A DNA stretch of 64,000 nt, from positions 93,642,337-93,706,336 of the forward strand of contig CATIUR010000004.1 of assembly GCA_949592205.1 (NCBI GenBank). The letters run 5' to 3'. Under the pieces are notes generated by a model, which did not search any database, was not told the DNA's origin, and saw only the letters and a list, made by a program, of their open reading frames with translations. Each line of letters begins with the position of its first letter. Position 1 is the stretch's first letter. Below are positions 10,186 to 21,637 of this stretch, one piece after another. The stretch comes from Helichrysum umbraculigerum. Taxonomy: Eukaryota; Streptophyta; Magnoliopsida; Asterales; Asteraceae. The translations under genes and the position numbers were made by a program.

Positions 10186-12776
10186 TGTGACAACCGTAAA
10201 AATTTGGACTAGTTTTTAGTTCCTAATCATTTAGAAATACGTGTAATTAGTTCTATGTATTAGGCTAATTGTATGTATCAATATATATTGTTGAATATAT
10301 ATCAGTACGCGATTATATTTAATCGTGTATTTTTAATCGACCGAATTCCGATTTATCTATACGGCGTTGGTGAAAACAAGTATTAAGTAATATAGAATTT
10401 TTATTTAATACAACTCATTATTTATTACACATTATTTCGATAATATTTCAAAAGTATTTCATATCGTATAAATAACGTCTACGCGACCAAAAATACGTGA
10501 AACGCATGCAACAATCGAAATAAACTAAAGTTATATTTTATAACACATTAATAAGTATTTTGATAAAATACTTCAACTCAAAATATCTAAAGTTCATTCG
10601 TTATTTAAAAACATACGTATGATATATAACGTCTAAATTATACGTTTAAACGATCGGGTAAACAAATACGGGTATAACATCAATAATTGGAGACAAAATG
10701 TAACAAAAATCCACCTCCTTTGACCTTAAGAAAAATCAGGCCAAACATGATCCACATTTTGTGGATCATGCTTTTGACTAACACATACCTACATACATTA
10801 TTGCATCAATTTCTTCCTTCACTCTTCCACCACCTCTCTCTCCCTAACTCGTCTCTCTCTCTCTCTCTAAAACAACCAAAACCGCCACCTTAAACCACCA
10901 AGAACTACCATCAAAACACCTCCATTTGCAAAACGGCTAGGAGCTAAACGAGCACCACGCGATCCTCTATGACTCTATCTTTTCGGTTTTCAAAACCGAC
11001 ACTTGTAAGTTAACGACACCTTAAAACTACTTTAATACATTTATTTACTTGTTTAGTAGCTCATCAAACTATAAAATGTCCAAATCAAAACTTGAAACTC
11101 GTTTTTACAAACTCAAAAATGGTAACAGTTTATGTCTTCGTAAAAACAGCCCACAAAAACGTCTATATCTTGAAAACTAGGAAGAACCAACTCTCGACAT
11201 CTAAACGAAAAATGTTCACTAAGATACCAGCTACAACTTTCATTTTTGGCTCTCGGACCAGATCCTCACGGATCATGGTGAAAAACGTGAGTCTTTGGAC
11301 TGAACTCATAATCGAACCCGATCTGACCACTCCTCATGTTTATTTTTGTTAAAAATAGTAAATGAGCTTATAAAATCTCCATAAAGTGCAGATTTACACT
11401 AGATTCTTAGGTGAATAAGTGTGATTTTTGGTTAGACTTGAATCGGTCTAGAAGTTGGTTAAATAGAGTGTTCATCGAGTTAAAAATCTAGAAACTATAA
11501 CCTTCGGCAGAAACTATAACCTTCGGCGGAAACTATAACCTTCGGCAGAAACTATAACCTTCGGCAGAAACTATAACCTTCGGCAGAAACTATAACCTTC
11601 GGCAGAAACCTTAACCTTCGGTAGAAACTATTCGGCAGAAACCATAACTTTCGACAGAAACCTATAACTAGCATTTTTAACTATAACAATTTAAATACGA
11701 TACAACAATCAAAGTATAATAATAATAGTTGAGATTATTATTACCAAAAACTCACCAACGGGCCGTACACATCTTTCAAAAACTCAAATCTAATCAGTTA
11801 AACTAAATCATTTGGACATTACTAGTTGGATGAACAATTAGCATAGATGATATGATAAGACATCTAATCATTTTAAAACCTTGCGCGTTTAATACGCCCG
11901 GCAGGTTTTAGTCGTTGGAGACGACATCATTACTCTTGAACAACATCATTATTGCGTGTTAGCAACTCATTAGGCTCAGGTGAGTTTCATAGCCCCTTTT
12001 TAAATATGTTTTCTCAGGGGTGTGATCCATTGCTTGTTTTGTTTTACAATATGAAAGCAAGTATCATTAAATCAAATACTACATGAGTTATTTTCTCTAA
12101 TCATTTTAAAGCTCTCCATCAGCATAGTTTGGTAATACCTAGTAGCGTGAATATTAGTATATGATATCATATAGGTCTGACCAGCCTCATCCGGGTTAGC
12201 ACGCACTAACCTGTCAAACGGATGTATTAATATTTGGGAAGACGAGTGATGATTAGATACTCGTAGGAGGCAACTCGATCAGGATACCTTAAATGTGGAC
12301 CTGACATCTCGTGTTAAGCTCAAACTATGTGCTCATGGCTGTATAACTTTTATTTTGCTTAATTGCATTTTAAATTCAATTATCATTAAATCTTGCGGTT
12401 CATACAAATATGTGTTGACATACAAACCTGTGAGCTCACCAGCGTTTTGCTGACCCATTTTAGCATGTATCACAGGTACTCAGCAGTAGGTTGGACTGCC
12501 CATCAGGATACTGTAGCTCGAGTCGCATGCAAATTATAATATCAAGAGATTTATCTGCATTTCTATATTTTGTATAAATTAGATATGTATTAGAATCTCT
12601 CAAGTATCTTATGCGAACTCACATTTTGAAAACAATTATGTAATTTCTATTACATATATGTATTTTATCAAACGACGCATGTAGTGGTCGTTCATTATGT
12701 AATCTTATGTGTTTTGTTATTGATTAGTCGCGCCCCGAACCGACCCGCTTCCGCATCATAATTTGGGGGTGCGACA
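10186..12776 (+). repeat. 3' LTR of the 2.3-12.8 kb gypsy element
   Basis: 2,591 bp copy of the 5' LTR with the same landmarks: hairpin then GTAAGT (GT at 11005), 19-nt array at 11492-11657, CAG|GTGAGT near 11978, ends TGTGAC...GCGACA. The target duplicate GAGTG follows directly. Confidence 0.95.
11492..11657 (+). repeat. 19-nt tandem array inside the 3' LTR
   Basis: About six near-perfect copies of AAACTATAACCTTCGGCAG and three degenerate ones, two fewer than in the 5' LTR. Confidence 0.9.
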
Positions 12777-12836
12777 GAGTGGTTGATATTGATTCTCTTA
12801 TTCTCACATAAAGTTATCATTGTAATCATTTGAACC
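12777..12836. mobile_element. Telomere-motif foldback MITE, copy A, right end
   Basis: The sequence continues the element cut at 2292, begins with the duplicated GAGTG, and ends at ATTTGAACC, the same terminus as copy B (36213-36221). Confidence 0.65.
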
Positions 12837-12852
12837 TAACTGACAATTGCTA

Positions 12853-13104
12853 CTCACTCCGTCCCAATTTAATTGTCCCCAGACAAAAATCACGCAGTTT
12901 AAAAAAACATTAACTTTTCTCTTACTTTTTAAAAAGATGACAGTTTTACCTTTTTACTTTTTACATGCTTTTTTGTCTTACATATATAAAGTAGGGGTAT
13001 AAAAATATTTTAACTCATCATTTTTATCCATATTATGAAAGTGGACAATTAATTTGGGACAACCCAAATTTGAATACTGGACTATATATTTGGGACGGAG
13101 GGAG
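12853..13104. mobile_element. Stowaway MITE
   Basis: Termini CTCACTCCGTCCC and GGGACGGAGGGAG are flanked on both sides by TA (12851-12852 and 13105-13106), the Stowaway target duplication. The 252-bp interior is non-coding. Confidence 0.85.
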
Positions 13105-13106
13105 TA

Positions 13107-13880
13107 TTAGTTTTCTTGATATGATGGATTTATCTCATTTCTCGATTGACTCGTCAAATACGTTGATCGAAAGAAAAAATTTCCGACGAGGGTGACAAGG
13201 GACGCGAACCGACGAGCTCGTAATATTGGCGTCGGTCCGTCGGTGGAAAACCGACTGAAACCGACGAAGGGCGATGAGAAAGGTCTTATGATGTGTATTT
13301 TTTGTTGGATGTCATATTTTGAGAAAGAAGGAGAGTAGTGCATTTTACGATCTAAAGTACAGTCCTCTAACGTACAATCGATGTTTGCCAATTTCTACAA
13401 GAAATATCAAAATTACCTTTAAAAACGATTACAAGATTTATAAAATATAAAGTGTAGGGCAACGAGTAGAAAAATATAAAATATAAAGTGTAGGGTTTAA
13501 AATAAACTTTTAACAAATGATGATGAGGGTTATAATGACAAAGGGAGCCTCTTTACATACCACTTAATTTTAATAGACATACCACTTAATGATTAAAAGT
13601 ACAGGAAAAAAGTACCGAAAAGTACAGAATGATAAGATAAAGTAATGGGAAAAAGTACAGAAAAAGTACAGTAATCATTATGTTTAAAATAAAATATAAA
13701 GGAAAATGGTATGTTTATTAATACCCAATGACAAAACACTAATAATGGCACAAAAGTCAAGAAACTTAGCTTTCGTCTTTCTCGCATCGCTCAACCCAAA
13801 GTTAAAGTACGGGAGGGGAGGTGATAGAGAAAACATTCAATGTTGACTAATACAACAAAACTGTACATTAATAAAGGGAT
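13107..13880. other. Intergenic DNA, no gene seen
   Basis: A GC-richer patch with repeated CGACGA/CGTCGG motifs (about 13180-13275) resembles the interior of the MITE at 16581-17221. At 13,550-13,730 there are repeated TACCACTTAAT and AAAGTACAG motifs in both orientations, suggesting a decayed MITE. Short open frames here have no recognisable domain. Confidence 0.35.
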
Positions 13881-14524
13881 GGGCTATCCATACACCACCT
13901 AGACACTATCTATACACCATTAGGATAATAATTACTCATTATATTAATTTAGACTTTTATTAATTTTATCTTTAAAAAATGTTTAAGTTATTCAAACCTT
14001 ATAAAGTTCGTAATGTTTTTATTTTGTAATTACGAGTCTAACAAATTGATAAATTTTGTACAAAGTTCACACGTTTATCTCTCTGACAAAATGTCGAATT
14101 ATAAAATTGACAAATTCACAAAATTTGATACAGAAAAACTTTCGAAATGAAAAGTTCAGGTGAGTTACATAGATTTTCCATAATATGGTTAATAATTGTT
14201 TAATATTCAAAGTATCACTTTTATTTTATTTTTTCATTTTAACCACTCAAGTTTTTTCTCATAATTTAATCCTTCAACTTTCAAAATTTGATGGTTTAAT
14301 CCCCAAAGTTTATCTTATATAATGATTTTGCTCTTTTAAATTTTTCTAATTAATTTAATCATTTAACTTTCAAAAATTTAATGGTTTAACCTTTTAAATG
14401 TTTAAACTAATCAGTCAATGCAAACATCAATGATTAAATCATAAGAAAAAAAAACTTGAGTGGTTAAAACGAAAAAAGTGAAACTTTAAGAATTAAATCA
14501 TTATTAACGCTCTATAATATTGTT

Positions 14525-16313
14525 CCCTTTTATTATTATCTAGGTTTATATATAAAATTTATGACTCATAAATAATTTATTTTTTAATTATTATTTGTAT
14601 GATTGGGGATCATAGGGGAAGGGGTCATATGAGGAGAAGGAGGAGAAGTTTTATTTGTAGCCATTGGATCATCTTTTGGGTTGGATCAATGGTTAAAAGG
14701 GGTGACAATTTTGTAATTACTTTAAAAAATAAGGGTATTAGTTAACAAAAAAAAAACATAACATTAATTTTCACTCCACACCCCTTCCACTATTTAGACT
14801 TTTACATGTTAACCCTTCCACTTTATTTTCTTCCCCATCCTACCTTCTTCTTCCTCCAACCCCACCTACCACCACCCCCACCACTTGCTGCCACCATCTG
14901 ACTGCCGCCGGCAGCCGTCAGCAGCCTCCGGATTCCGACCGCCGGAAAAAAAAAAAATTCAAATTTTTTTTTTTCAAAATTTTTTTTTTTTTTCAAAATT
15001 TTTATTTTTTTTCAAAATTTTTTTTTTCAAATTTTTTTTCCTATAAATTTTTTATTAGATATAGTATTCCTTTTTCTACTGCATTTTTAATATAACTATA
15101 CGTTTTTTCCACTGCATTTTGTATATCATTGATAATTAACTAAAACTTGTATATATTTTACCGCATCTTCTATACCCAACGTCAACAAAATACCGTACAA
15201 ATGGATAATATATATAATCTAAAATGCAGTAAAAAGAGAACAATATGTCCTAAATAATGTATATGCAAAATGCAATAAAAACAACAATATGTATTATACT
15301 TTAATACAAAATGCAATACAAATAGATAATATGTAAAATACAAAATGCACGACAAATCGATAATATGTAAAATACAAAATGCAGTGAATAACAAACAATA
15401 TATAATGAATGAAATATATGAAAAATGCAGCAAAAATAACAAAATGCAGTGAAAATAACAAAATGCAGTACAAATAGATTATGTATAATATAAAATGCAG
15501 TGAAAATAACAAAATGCAGTAGAAAAATAAAATTCGGTACAAATAGATTATATATAATATAAAATGCAGTAAAACGAACAATGTGTACTAAATAAATATA
15601 TGCAAAATGCAGTAAAAACAGTAGTATGTATTATACTTTCATACAAAATGCAGTAAAAATGGATCATATGTATAATATAAAATGCAGTAAAAAATAAATA
15701 ATATGTAATATATGAAATATATGCAAAATGCAGTGAATAATAATAAAATGCAGTGTAATTTTAACTAAATGCAGTAAAAAATATATTATGTATAACTTAA
15801 AATGCAGTAAAAAACAAACAATATATATAAGATTGAGGTGTATAAATAAAATGCAGTAAAAACGAACAATATCTACTAAACATATATACAAAATGAAATA
15901 AAAATAATAAAATGCAGTACAAAGTGATAATATGTAAAAAAAATTGGAAAAAAAAATTATGAAACAAAAATTTTAATTTTTTTTTAAAAAAAAAATTAAA
16001 AAAAAAATTGAAATTTTTTTTTTCGACGACCGGTGGCGGGTGGCGGCGGCGGTAGGTGGCGGCGGCACCGGGTGGCGGCGACGGCGGGTGGCAGCAGCTA
16101 GTGGTGGTGGGTGGTGGAGGGGAGGGGTGGGTAGGAAGAAAGTAGGAGGGAGTAGTGTACACTATTAAAAAGGTGGAGGGGGTAAAAATGAAAATTTGAA
16201 AATTCTTCTCCTCCTTCTCCTCAAATAATATATTCTCCTCTGAACCTTACCCTTTATTATTATCTAGGTTTATATATAAAATTTATAACTCATAAATAAT
16301 TTATTTTTTAAGT
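14525..16313. mobile_element. Foldback element flanked by a ~62-bp direct repeat
   Basis: A near-identical direct repeat (about 14525-14587 and 16250-16313) brackets a 1.66-kb insert. The insert has inverted arms: GAGGAGAAGGAGGAGAAG near 14630 and its complement near 16203. Inside these are poly-A/T runs and CCACC/CCGCCG-rich blocks (about 14860-15060 and 15940-16110) that mirror each other loosely. The loop is the array listed next. There is no coding capacity. The structure resembles foldback or MULE-type non-autonomous elements, but the long direct repeat is not their usual target duplication. Confidence 0.5.
15080..15930. repeat. Array of AAAATGCAGTAAAA-type motifs
   Basis: Roughly 25 occurrences of AAAATGCAGT(A/G) separated by 15-45 bp of AT-rich sequence, many with an ATAATATGTA spacer. 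Apparent minus-strand frames (Phe/Leu/His/Tyr-rich) are artefacts of the repeat. Confidence 0.7.
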
Positions 16314-16580
16314 TCGTATTGTTTGTAATGAAAAAGTCCATCCGAATATATTATTTTTATAAATGAACGTTAGTTGAATTTATAAGTATTTAGTTATTTA
16401 CTATGATTAATAAGTAGACCAAAAATATATATTTCGAATTTGTAACATTCAAATAAATTAGAGGTGAAATGAAAAATCATCCATATAGTTTGAAACAAAG
16501 TGAGAAAAGTAATAAAAGTCTGAGACAATTAAGTGAATTTCACACTTTCCAATGTTAAATGGGCAATAATAACTCTATAA

Positions 16581-17221
16581 AACCCCTCACTATGGCACGT
16601 CGCTTGATGCTTCGGTTGGTGGTGACGGAACCGATGCCATATGCACGGGGCGTCGGTTCGTCGCCGTCGGTGGATTTCATCGGTTTGCCGAAGGAAAACG
16701 AGAAGCATCAGTGAGGGGAAGGTGGGGCCATATCGTTTTTCTTTCAATTTCGTTTTTATATTCCAAATTTTTTGATGCCTTTGTGTTTGGGGAAATAAAA
16801 AAAAATAAGAAGGGAGGAGGTTGCAGAGAGGATACGGGAGGAAGATGATGGCTTTTTAGGTTTTAAATTGGAATGGGCTTGGTTTACATATGCTAAATGG
16901 GCCTGCGCCTGTAGTTTATATGTGCGTAATTCAATTGAATAAAACATTGAAAATGGGTTCAATAATTTACTTGTGAATTACATATATAAGTTAAATATAT
17001 ATAATTGTAATATAATTTGATTAATAAAAATGTTTTATTTAAGTTTGTGTTTTAAATAAATAAAGAAATTAGTTTGTGGGACCCAAAAAAAGAGAAGTGA
17101 TGAAAACTGATGTTCACCAAAGGTAGTGGAGTGTCAGTTTGTGTCAGTTTTAAAAAAACGGACATGGCGCTGATGTGGCACCAACTGATGCGTCAGTTGG
17201 TGTTTACCATAGTGGGTGGTC
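16581..17221. mobile_element. PIF/Harbinger-type MITE candidate
   Basis: Terminal inverted repeats of 15 bp match at about 12 positions (left contains CTCACTATGG, right CCATAGTGGG). TAA flanks both ends (16578-16580 and 17222-17224), the three-base duplication typical of PIF/Harbinger elements. The interior has CGTCGG-rich and TGATGTGGCA motifs and no transposase. Confidence 0.55.
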
Positions 17222-17392
17222 TAACTCACGTATAGTGGTGTATATATAGTAATCCCCTTGTAAAGTGTGCTTTAGTTAACTTGAAAATAACTTATAATTA
17301 GTAATAAATAATTTTTTATTGTAATCAACTAAAAGGGTTGATAATTAGGCTAGTGGTGTATAGATAGCCTATTAGTGGTATATGAATAGCCT

Positions 17393-18504
17393 GAGCTAAA
17401 TTATGTGTTGTATTTATCAACACTTTTAAAGTACGAGTGGTGATTTGTACATCACTACTTTTTGACCATTCACCACTAAAATGTATTTTATGATCATTTT
17501 GCCGTTTCACAATAAAATCTCCCTAATTTCTTTCACCTCGTTTATTCTGTAACAAACTCTTTTTTTATCTTGTTTCTCCATTTTTCTCCACCGATTAACT
17601 TTCATCGTTTTGGCCCCTTCTTTGATAAATTAACTCGCTTTTTTCAACATCAAATTCTTCTTTTAAGATAATTGCTAACATGGTCCACAATTAATATATG
17701 TCAAACTATGCTTTTGAAATAGTATTTGTTTTCTTTAATCTAGCTAGCTAGCATTCCAGTACCATCGCCTCATTGTCATATATCACTAATCCCAGTAGCA
17801 TTAAAACTTTCCTTTACAAAGTACAGAGTATTACTTTTCTTTCTAAAATATATAACTTCCGCCTTTCAAAATATATATATATATAACTTCCGTTCAAGAT
17901 AAAGTTCCGACGCATCTTTTTTTTTTTTTTTTTTAATTTGTGTGTATAAAAGTAAAGGTAAATTGGTAAATGCGGGACCTAAAAATTAAAGTGACGGAGC
18001 AAGGATGAGAGTGGTCAGTCAGTTTCAGTTAGTTTTCTGAAAAAACTGACGTAGCGTTGACGTGGCTTCGTCAGTTTCAGTCAGTTTTTTTTCATGGATG
18101 GGAGGGGTCTAATAAAAACATAATTATTACCGTTTGTTTTTTTTGTTGTCCGAATGAAAGTTTTACCTGTAATTAATTAATGTTTTTACAAATTTTGTAA
18201 TAATAATTTCAAAGGTAATATTGTAATTTCAATCAAAATTCCTATCTATTTTTAGTAGAGGAGAATTTATTTGGGATAACCGTTAAAAAATATGAACAAT
18301 TCATCATATACATTGATGAAGCTCAGTCAACTGCCAATATTGATTGATCCATCTGATCCATCCAAAGTACCAAAAGATCTTTGACTTTTAATCTCAGCCC
18401 TTCAAAGTCACATGGGCAGTTTTTTCATGTAACTTACCGTAAAATCATTTTTTCTGGCGTAACCTCCACCTCCACCTACCTTCATAGTAAAAACCAAACC
18501 GAAA
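17393..18504. other. AT-rich intergenic DNA, no gene seen
   Basis: The piece at about 17990-18111 (CAGTCAGTTTCAG repeated, ending GGGAGGGGTC then TAA) looks like one end of a MITE related to 16581-17221, but the left end is missing. A T-run at about 17918-17935 and an AT dinucleotide run near 17870 are simple sequence. Confidence 0.35.
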
Positions 18505-18792
18505 TTGATTACGACTTTTCATATCCCATTGGGTGAGAACCGATTCAAAAGTTTTGAAATGGGTGATGTTAATCAAACGACAAAGGCATATATTTTTCTG
18601 ATTTGGCTTCTACGAATTTGCTTTTGTAAGTTACTAATTATGGCTGTAAGGTTGCTTTTAAGACCAACACTGAATAATGCAATACACACCTTATTTACCA
18701 ATTTTACTTGCAGGATCTGCTCAAAGATAAATATGTGTTATCTGAGGGAGTATAATTCTGCTCACCAGGTATTCGATGAAATGTCTTGGTGA
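18505..18792 (+). pseudogene. Possible PPR-like gene remnant
   Basis: A 95-codon frame ends with a segment (about 18720-18790) reading like part of a pentatricopeptide repeat, with AHQVFDEMS just before the stop. PPR proteins bind organellar RNA. Nothing else of such a gene is seen on either side, and the N-terminal half looks random. It is either a small fragment carried here or a chance similarity. Confidence 0.2.
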
Positions 18793-19539
18793 CTTACATT
18801 GCTTTAACACTGTAACCTCTTTATTATATTTTAGTTCAGTTCATTTTAGTTCATTTTAATATCACACCAAAGTACAAAGCTTCTGTTGTATGCTTTTAAT
18901 GTGAAGCTTCTCTTTTTTACTTTCTGTCATTAGATACTATACCGTCTATACATGCTTTGTTTGCTGACATGAGTCTGCCAGGAACGATATGACAAAGTAT
19001 CAGCCTCAAGTATGTTGTTTTATTTTAATATTTCTTAACTAGAGTACACGTTGTGTGATACTAATATACTATTGTTTCCATCATCACTTGTTAAATAATA
19101 GAATAGATCAGGTTATACATGTGTGATTAGTATTTGCTAAAATGGAACACATATTTTATGACTTATGTAATTCTACGTTGATAATATACTGTGATGGGGC
19201 ATGATGGCTGGTTTTTGGTAGCGTCGTTGACCCCAGACACTATATTTTCAAGTTGTTTAATTCGTTATAAATAGTTATTGTGTCAAATGTAGTCATAAAA
19301 TTTTTACTTACTATTGATTTGATAGTCATTTACTAAATAACATAACTTGGGAGGTTTTAGTAATCAAACAAACACTTTGGAAACATTTGACCTACTTGAC
19401 CCGTTTCCTTTTTAGCTAATTGTTTAAGATTGCCAGAATCACCCCATTCTTTAGTAATTGGATCAGGATAACCACATATAAAGCACATATAACTTTATTA
19501 TTTAAGTTCCTTTTCTAATTGAATTGAAGTAATCGTAAC

Positions 19540-19830
19540 TATTTGATATTAATTAGGATGTTAGGTTGAAATTGGATGATGCCCTTGGAATTTGGAAGGC
19601 TATTTGATATGAGAATATATCCCTACACCACCCCTTTTTATCCATACACCACCTTTTATGCTTTACAATGTTGTACTGTACAACACTGTAAAGCATAAAA
19701 GGTGGTGTATGGATAAAAAGTGGTGGTGTAAGGATCACCTCCTATTTGATATTGATTAGGATGCTGGGTTGAAATTGGATGATGCACTTGGAATTTGGAG
19801 GCAGAGTTATCCTAAGACCTTAACGGTAAG
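19540..19830 (+). pseudogene. Duplicated exon-like segment split by a palindromic MITE
   Basis: A ~60-bp unit (19540-19601 and 19743-19803) is present twice with few differences. In the second copy a frame beginning after an ATTAG acceptor-like site reads DAGLKLDDALGIWRQSYPK and then meets a good donor (GT at 19826). The pattern suggests an old host exon that was tandemly duplicated. I do not recognise the protein. No flanking exons could be assembled. Confidence 0.3.
19621..19733. mobile_element. Palindromic MITE
   Basis: Two arms of about 56 bp form an almost complete inverted repeat centred at 19677, with outer motif CCATACACCACC and inner GCTTTACA. As single-stranded DNA or RNA it would fold into one long hairpin. 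The outer motif matches the ends of the candidate element at 13881-17392. Confidence 0.7.
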
Positions 19831-20439
19831 CATGATCAACAATGAGCAATAACATTACAATTACACTTGCAATCAATTATATGAAGTTTTTGTAAAAAAA
19901 TTCTGCAATAATACAAAACAATTAAAAACATTCTTATCATGCATGTCATAGTAGAGAGTACAATGATACTGTGATATTTTTTTTTTGAGTTTGTTAAACT
20001 CACCTTTTTATTGTGTATTGATGATTTCATCGTAACTTTTGGGGTTTATTCTGTCGAACACAATCCCAATATTGTTATTATAAATAAGTTGAGAGTTAAT
20101 TTTGAGGCATCTTAACTCATAGTGTGCTTTTGTCTACTGTGTAAATAATAGAAATAGCATTTACATGTACTTTATATTTGTTGCAATTAGGCTTCATGGT
20201 TTTTGAAGTCACACAATTTGACTTTTTGTTCATTGCTACGTGAGTGTTAGTGTAGGTTGGTTCTCAGAGATTTGACAAAGAATGTGCATATAGTATACAC
20301 CACAATTATCGTAATGGCTAGTGATCCGTACACCACTGTTTTTAGTCATACACCACCAAATATGTTATAAGGTGTTTTGTTACATTTTGCTTTTATGATA
20401 TTAAAACTATATAAACATGACATTTAAAAAAGATAGTGT
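19831..20439. other. AT-rich intergenic DNA, no gene seen
   Basis: No coding signal. Around 20,290-20,370 there are further TACACCAC motifs of the MITE family described above. Confidence 0.35.
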
Positions 20440-20469
20440 ACCCGGGGCACCGCCCGGGTATTACACTAG
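20440..20469 (+). mobile_element. Helitron-type 3' terminus
   Basis: A GC hairpin (ACCCGGG, 6-nt loop, CCCGGGT; 20440-20459) is followed six bases later by CTAG (20466-20469) and then T. A hairpin just upstream of a CTRR end inserted before T is the signature of Helitron 3' ends. The 5' TC end could not be located, so element length is unknown. Confidence 0.6.
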
Positions 20470-20582
20470 TTATATTGGGGCGGAAGTAGTATATTTTTTT
20501 TAATACAAATTTATAAAGAGACGCAAGTTTTCACCGAACTCCACCACCACTACATATTGTGTGTGATGTACACTCATCCTTA

Positions 20583-20952
20583 GACCACTTGCAACGCGCG
20601 TTCTGGGGGCATTCTGGGCTGATGTGGAGACTGAGAACGCCCTGCACGGGCGCAATGGGGGCATTCTGGGGGGCATTCAGGGGGCAGCGTGCGTCAAAAC
20701 ACGGAGAAAGTAAGGGCGTGCTCCATTTTTTTATTATTTTTCTCTTTTTTTTCTTTTCTTTTTGATTTATATTTATGTAAATATATTATATTTAATTATT
20801 GTATGGTATTTTTATTAATTAATTAATGGAAAGTATGGGCGTTCTGGGCATTCTGGGTTTACCACTGCAAGCGATGATGTGGAGTTGACGCTGACGTGGA
20901 ACTGATGTGGAGCTGAGAATGCCCCAAAAGGGTAGCACGACTGCAAGTGGTC
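20583..20952. mobile_element. PIF/Harbinger-type MITE
   Basis: Perfect 11-bp terminal inverted repeats (GACCACTTGCA and TGCAAGTGGTC) are flanked by TTA on both sides (20580-20582 and 20953-20955). The 370-bp interior is GC-rich at both ends with repeated GGGCATTCTGGG motifs and an AT-rich middle. The open frame at 20559-20765 lies across its edge and is not a gene. Confidence 0.75.
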
Positions 20953-20955
20953 TTA

Positions 20956-21637
20956 GAGCAATCAAAATGGATCGGAAATAAAGTATCAATTAGCGATTTG
21001 AATGGTTATAAATTTTGATATATGTCTGTGAGCATCAGTTTCCCTTTTATTTAATTGATTACGTTATTCATACATCAAGTATATACGTTTTTGACATTGT
21101 GGTGTTTTAAATGACATCAATCATCTCCATTGAAGCAAAAGAAATAAATTCCGATGTGCGTTATCATCGATAGCGATTGCGTACAACGCCCTCAATGAGA
21201 TTACAACAAACTTCACGACGTTTAATTGTATTGATTTAATATGATAATGTTTACAAGGTTCTTTTATATTATTTCCCTTTCAATCTTGACATGTTTATAA
21301 ATTTGCATCTTTGTTGTTTACTGTGGATTTTGATTCTAAAAGATGGACTGTTTTGTTTTGTAAGAAATATTATCACGACATGGTAGTTAGGAATCTAAAA
21401 ATGACAAATTAGTCTTATGCATTGTCTTGTATAAAGGCATTTATAATTCTTTAATGGGGTGCTAATGGGTCAAGATATACGACGCTCCCTCACTGAAAGT
21501 ACGTTTCGTTTTAATCAAGAGTTTTATTTGATGCTTTTGCTGTTTTTTTATCCAGATATTTGATCGAAATTTTTTTAATTAGAGTTGCAGATATGATCTT
21601 TTACTACAGCTTATGTTTGTTTGTATTCTGAATAATG
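20956..21637. other. Intergenic DNA, no gene seen
   Basis: AT-rich sequence with no domain, MITE terminus or RNA gene that I could support. Confidence 0.4.

Larger units (their letters stand above)
2293..12776 (+). mobile_element. Complete Ty3/gypsy chromodomain-type LTR retrotransposon
   Basis: Two direct LTRs (2293-4919 and 10186-12776) start TGTGACAACC and end GGGGTGCGACA. They are flanked by a perfect 5-bp target duplication GAGTG (2288-2292 and 12777-12781). A primer-binding site, a polypurine tract, and gag-protease-RT-RNaseH-integrase in the gypsy order lie between. The C-terminal chromodomain-like module and long LTRs suggest the Tekay/Del clade of chromoviruses. By eye the LTRs differ at about 17-20 substitutions over roughly 2.55 kb plus repeat-number changes, so the insertion is young but not newest here. 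One frameshift near the gag start probably disables this copy. Confidence 0.95.
13881..17392. mobile_element. Candidate composite non-autonomous DNA transposon
   Basis: Its ends form an imperfect inverted repeat of about 43 bp (13881-13923 against 17349-17392) built on ATACACCA/TGGTGTAT motifs. No transposase frame is visible between them. Two other elements (14525-16313 and 16581-17221) lie inside, which would make this a nested composite. The same terminal motif recurs in the small palindrome at 19621-19733. A convincing target duplication was not found, so the unit is tentative. Confidence 0.4.

Noticed and set aside
15182..15891. Minus-strand frames rich in Phe, Leu, His and Tyr
   Set aside because: They are translations of the AAAATGCAGT array and would exist in any repeat of that sequence.
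17990..18114. MITE related to 16581-17221
   Set aside because: Only a right end with TAA was visible; no left terminal repeat or second TAA could be matched.
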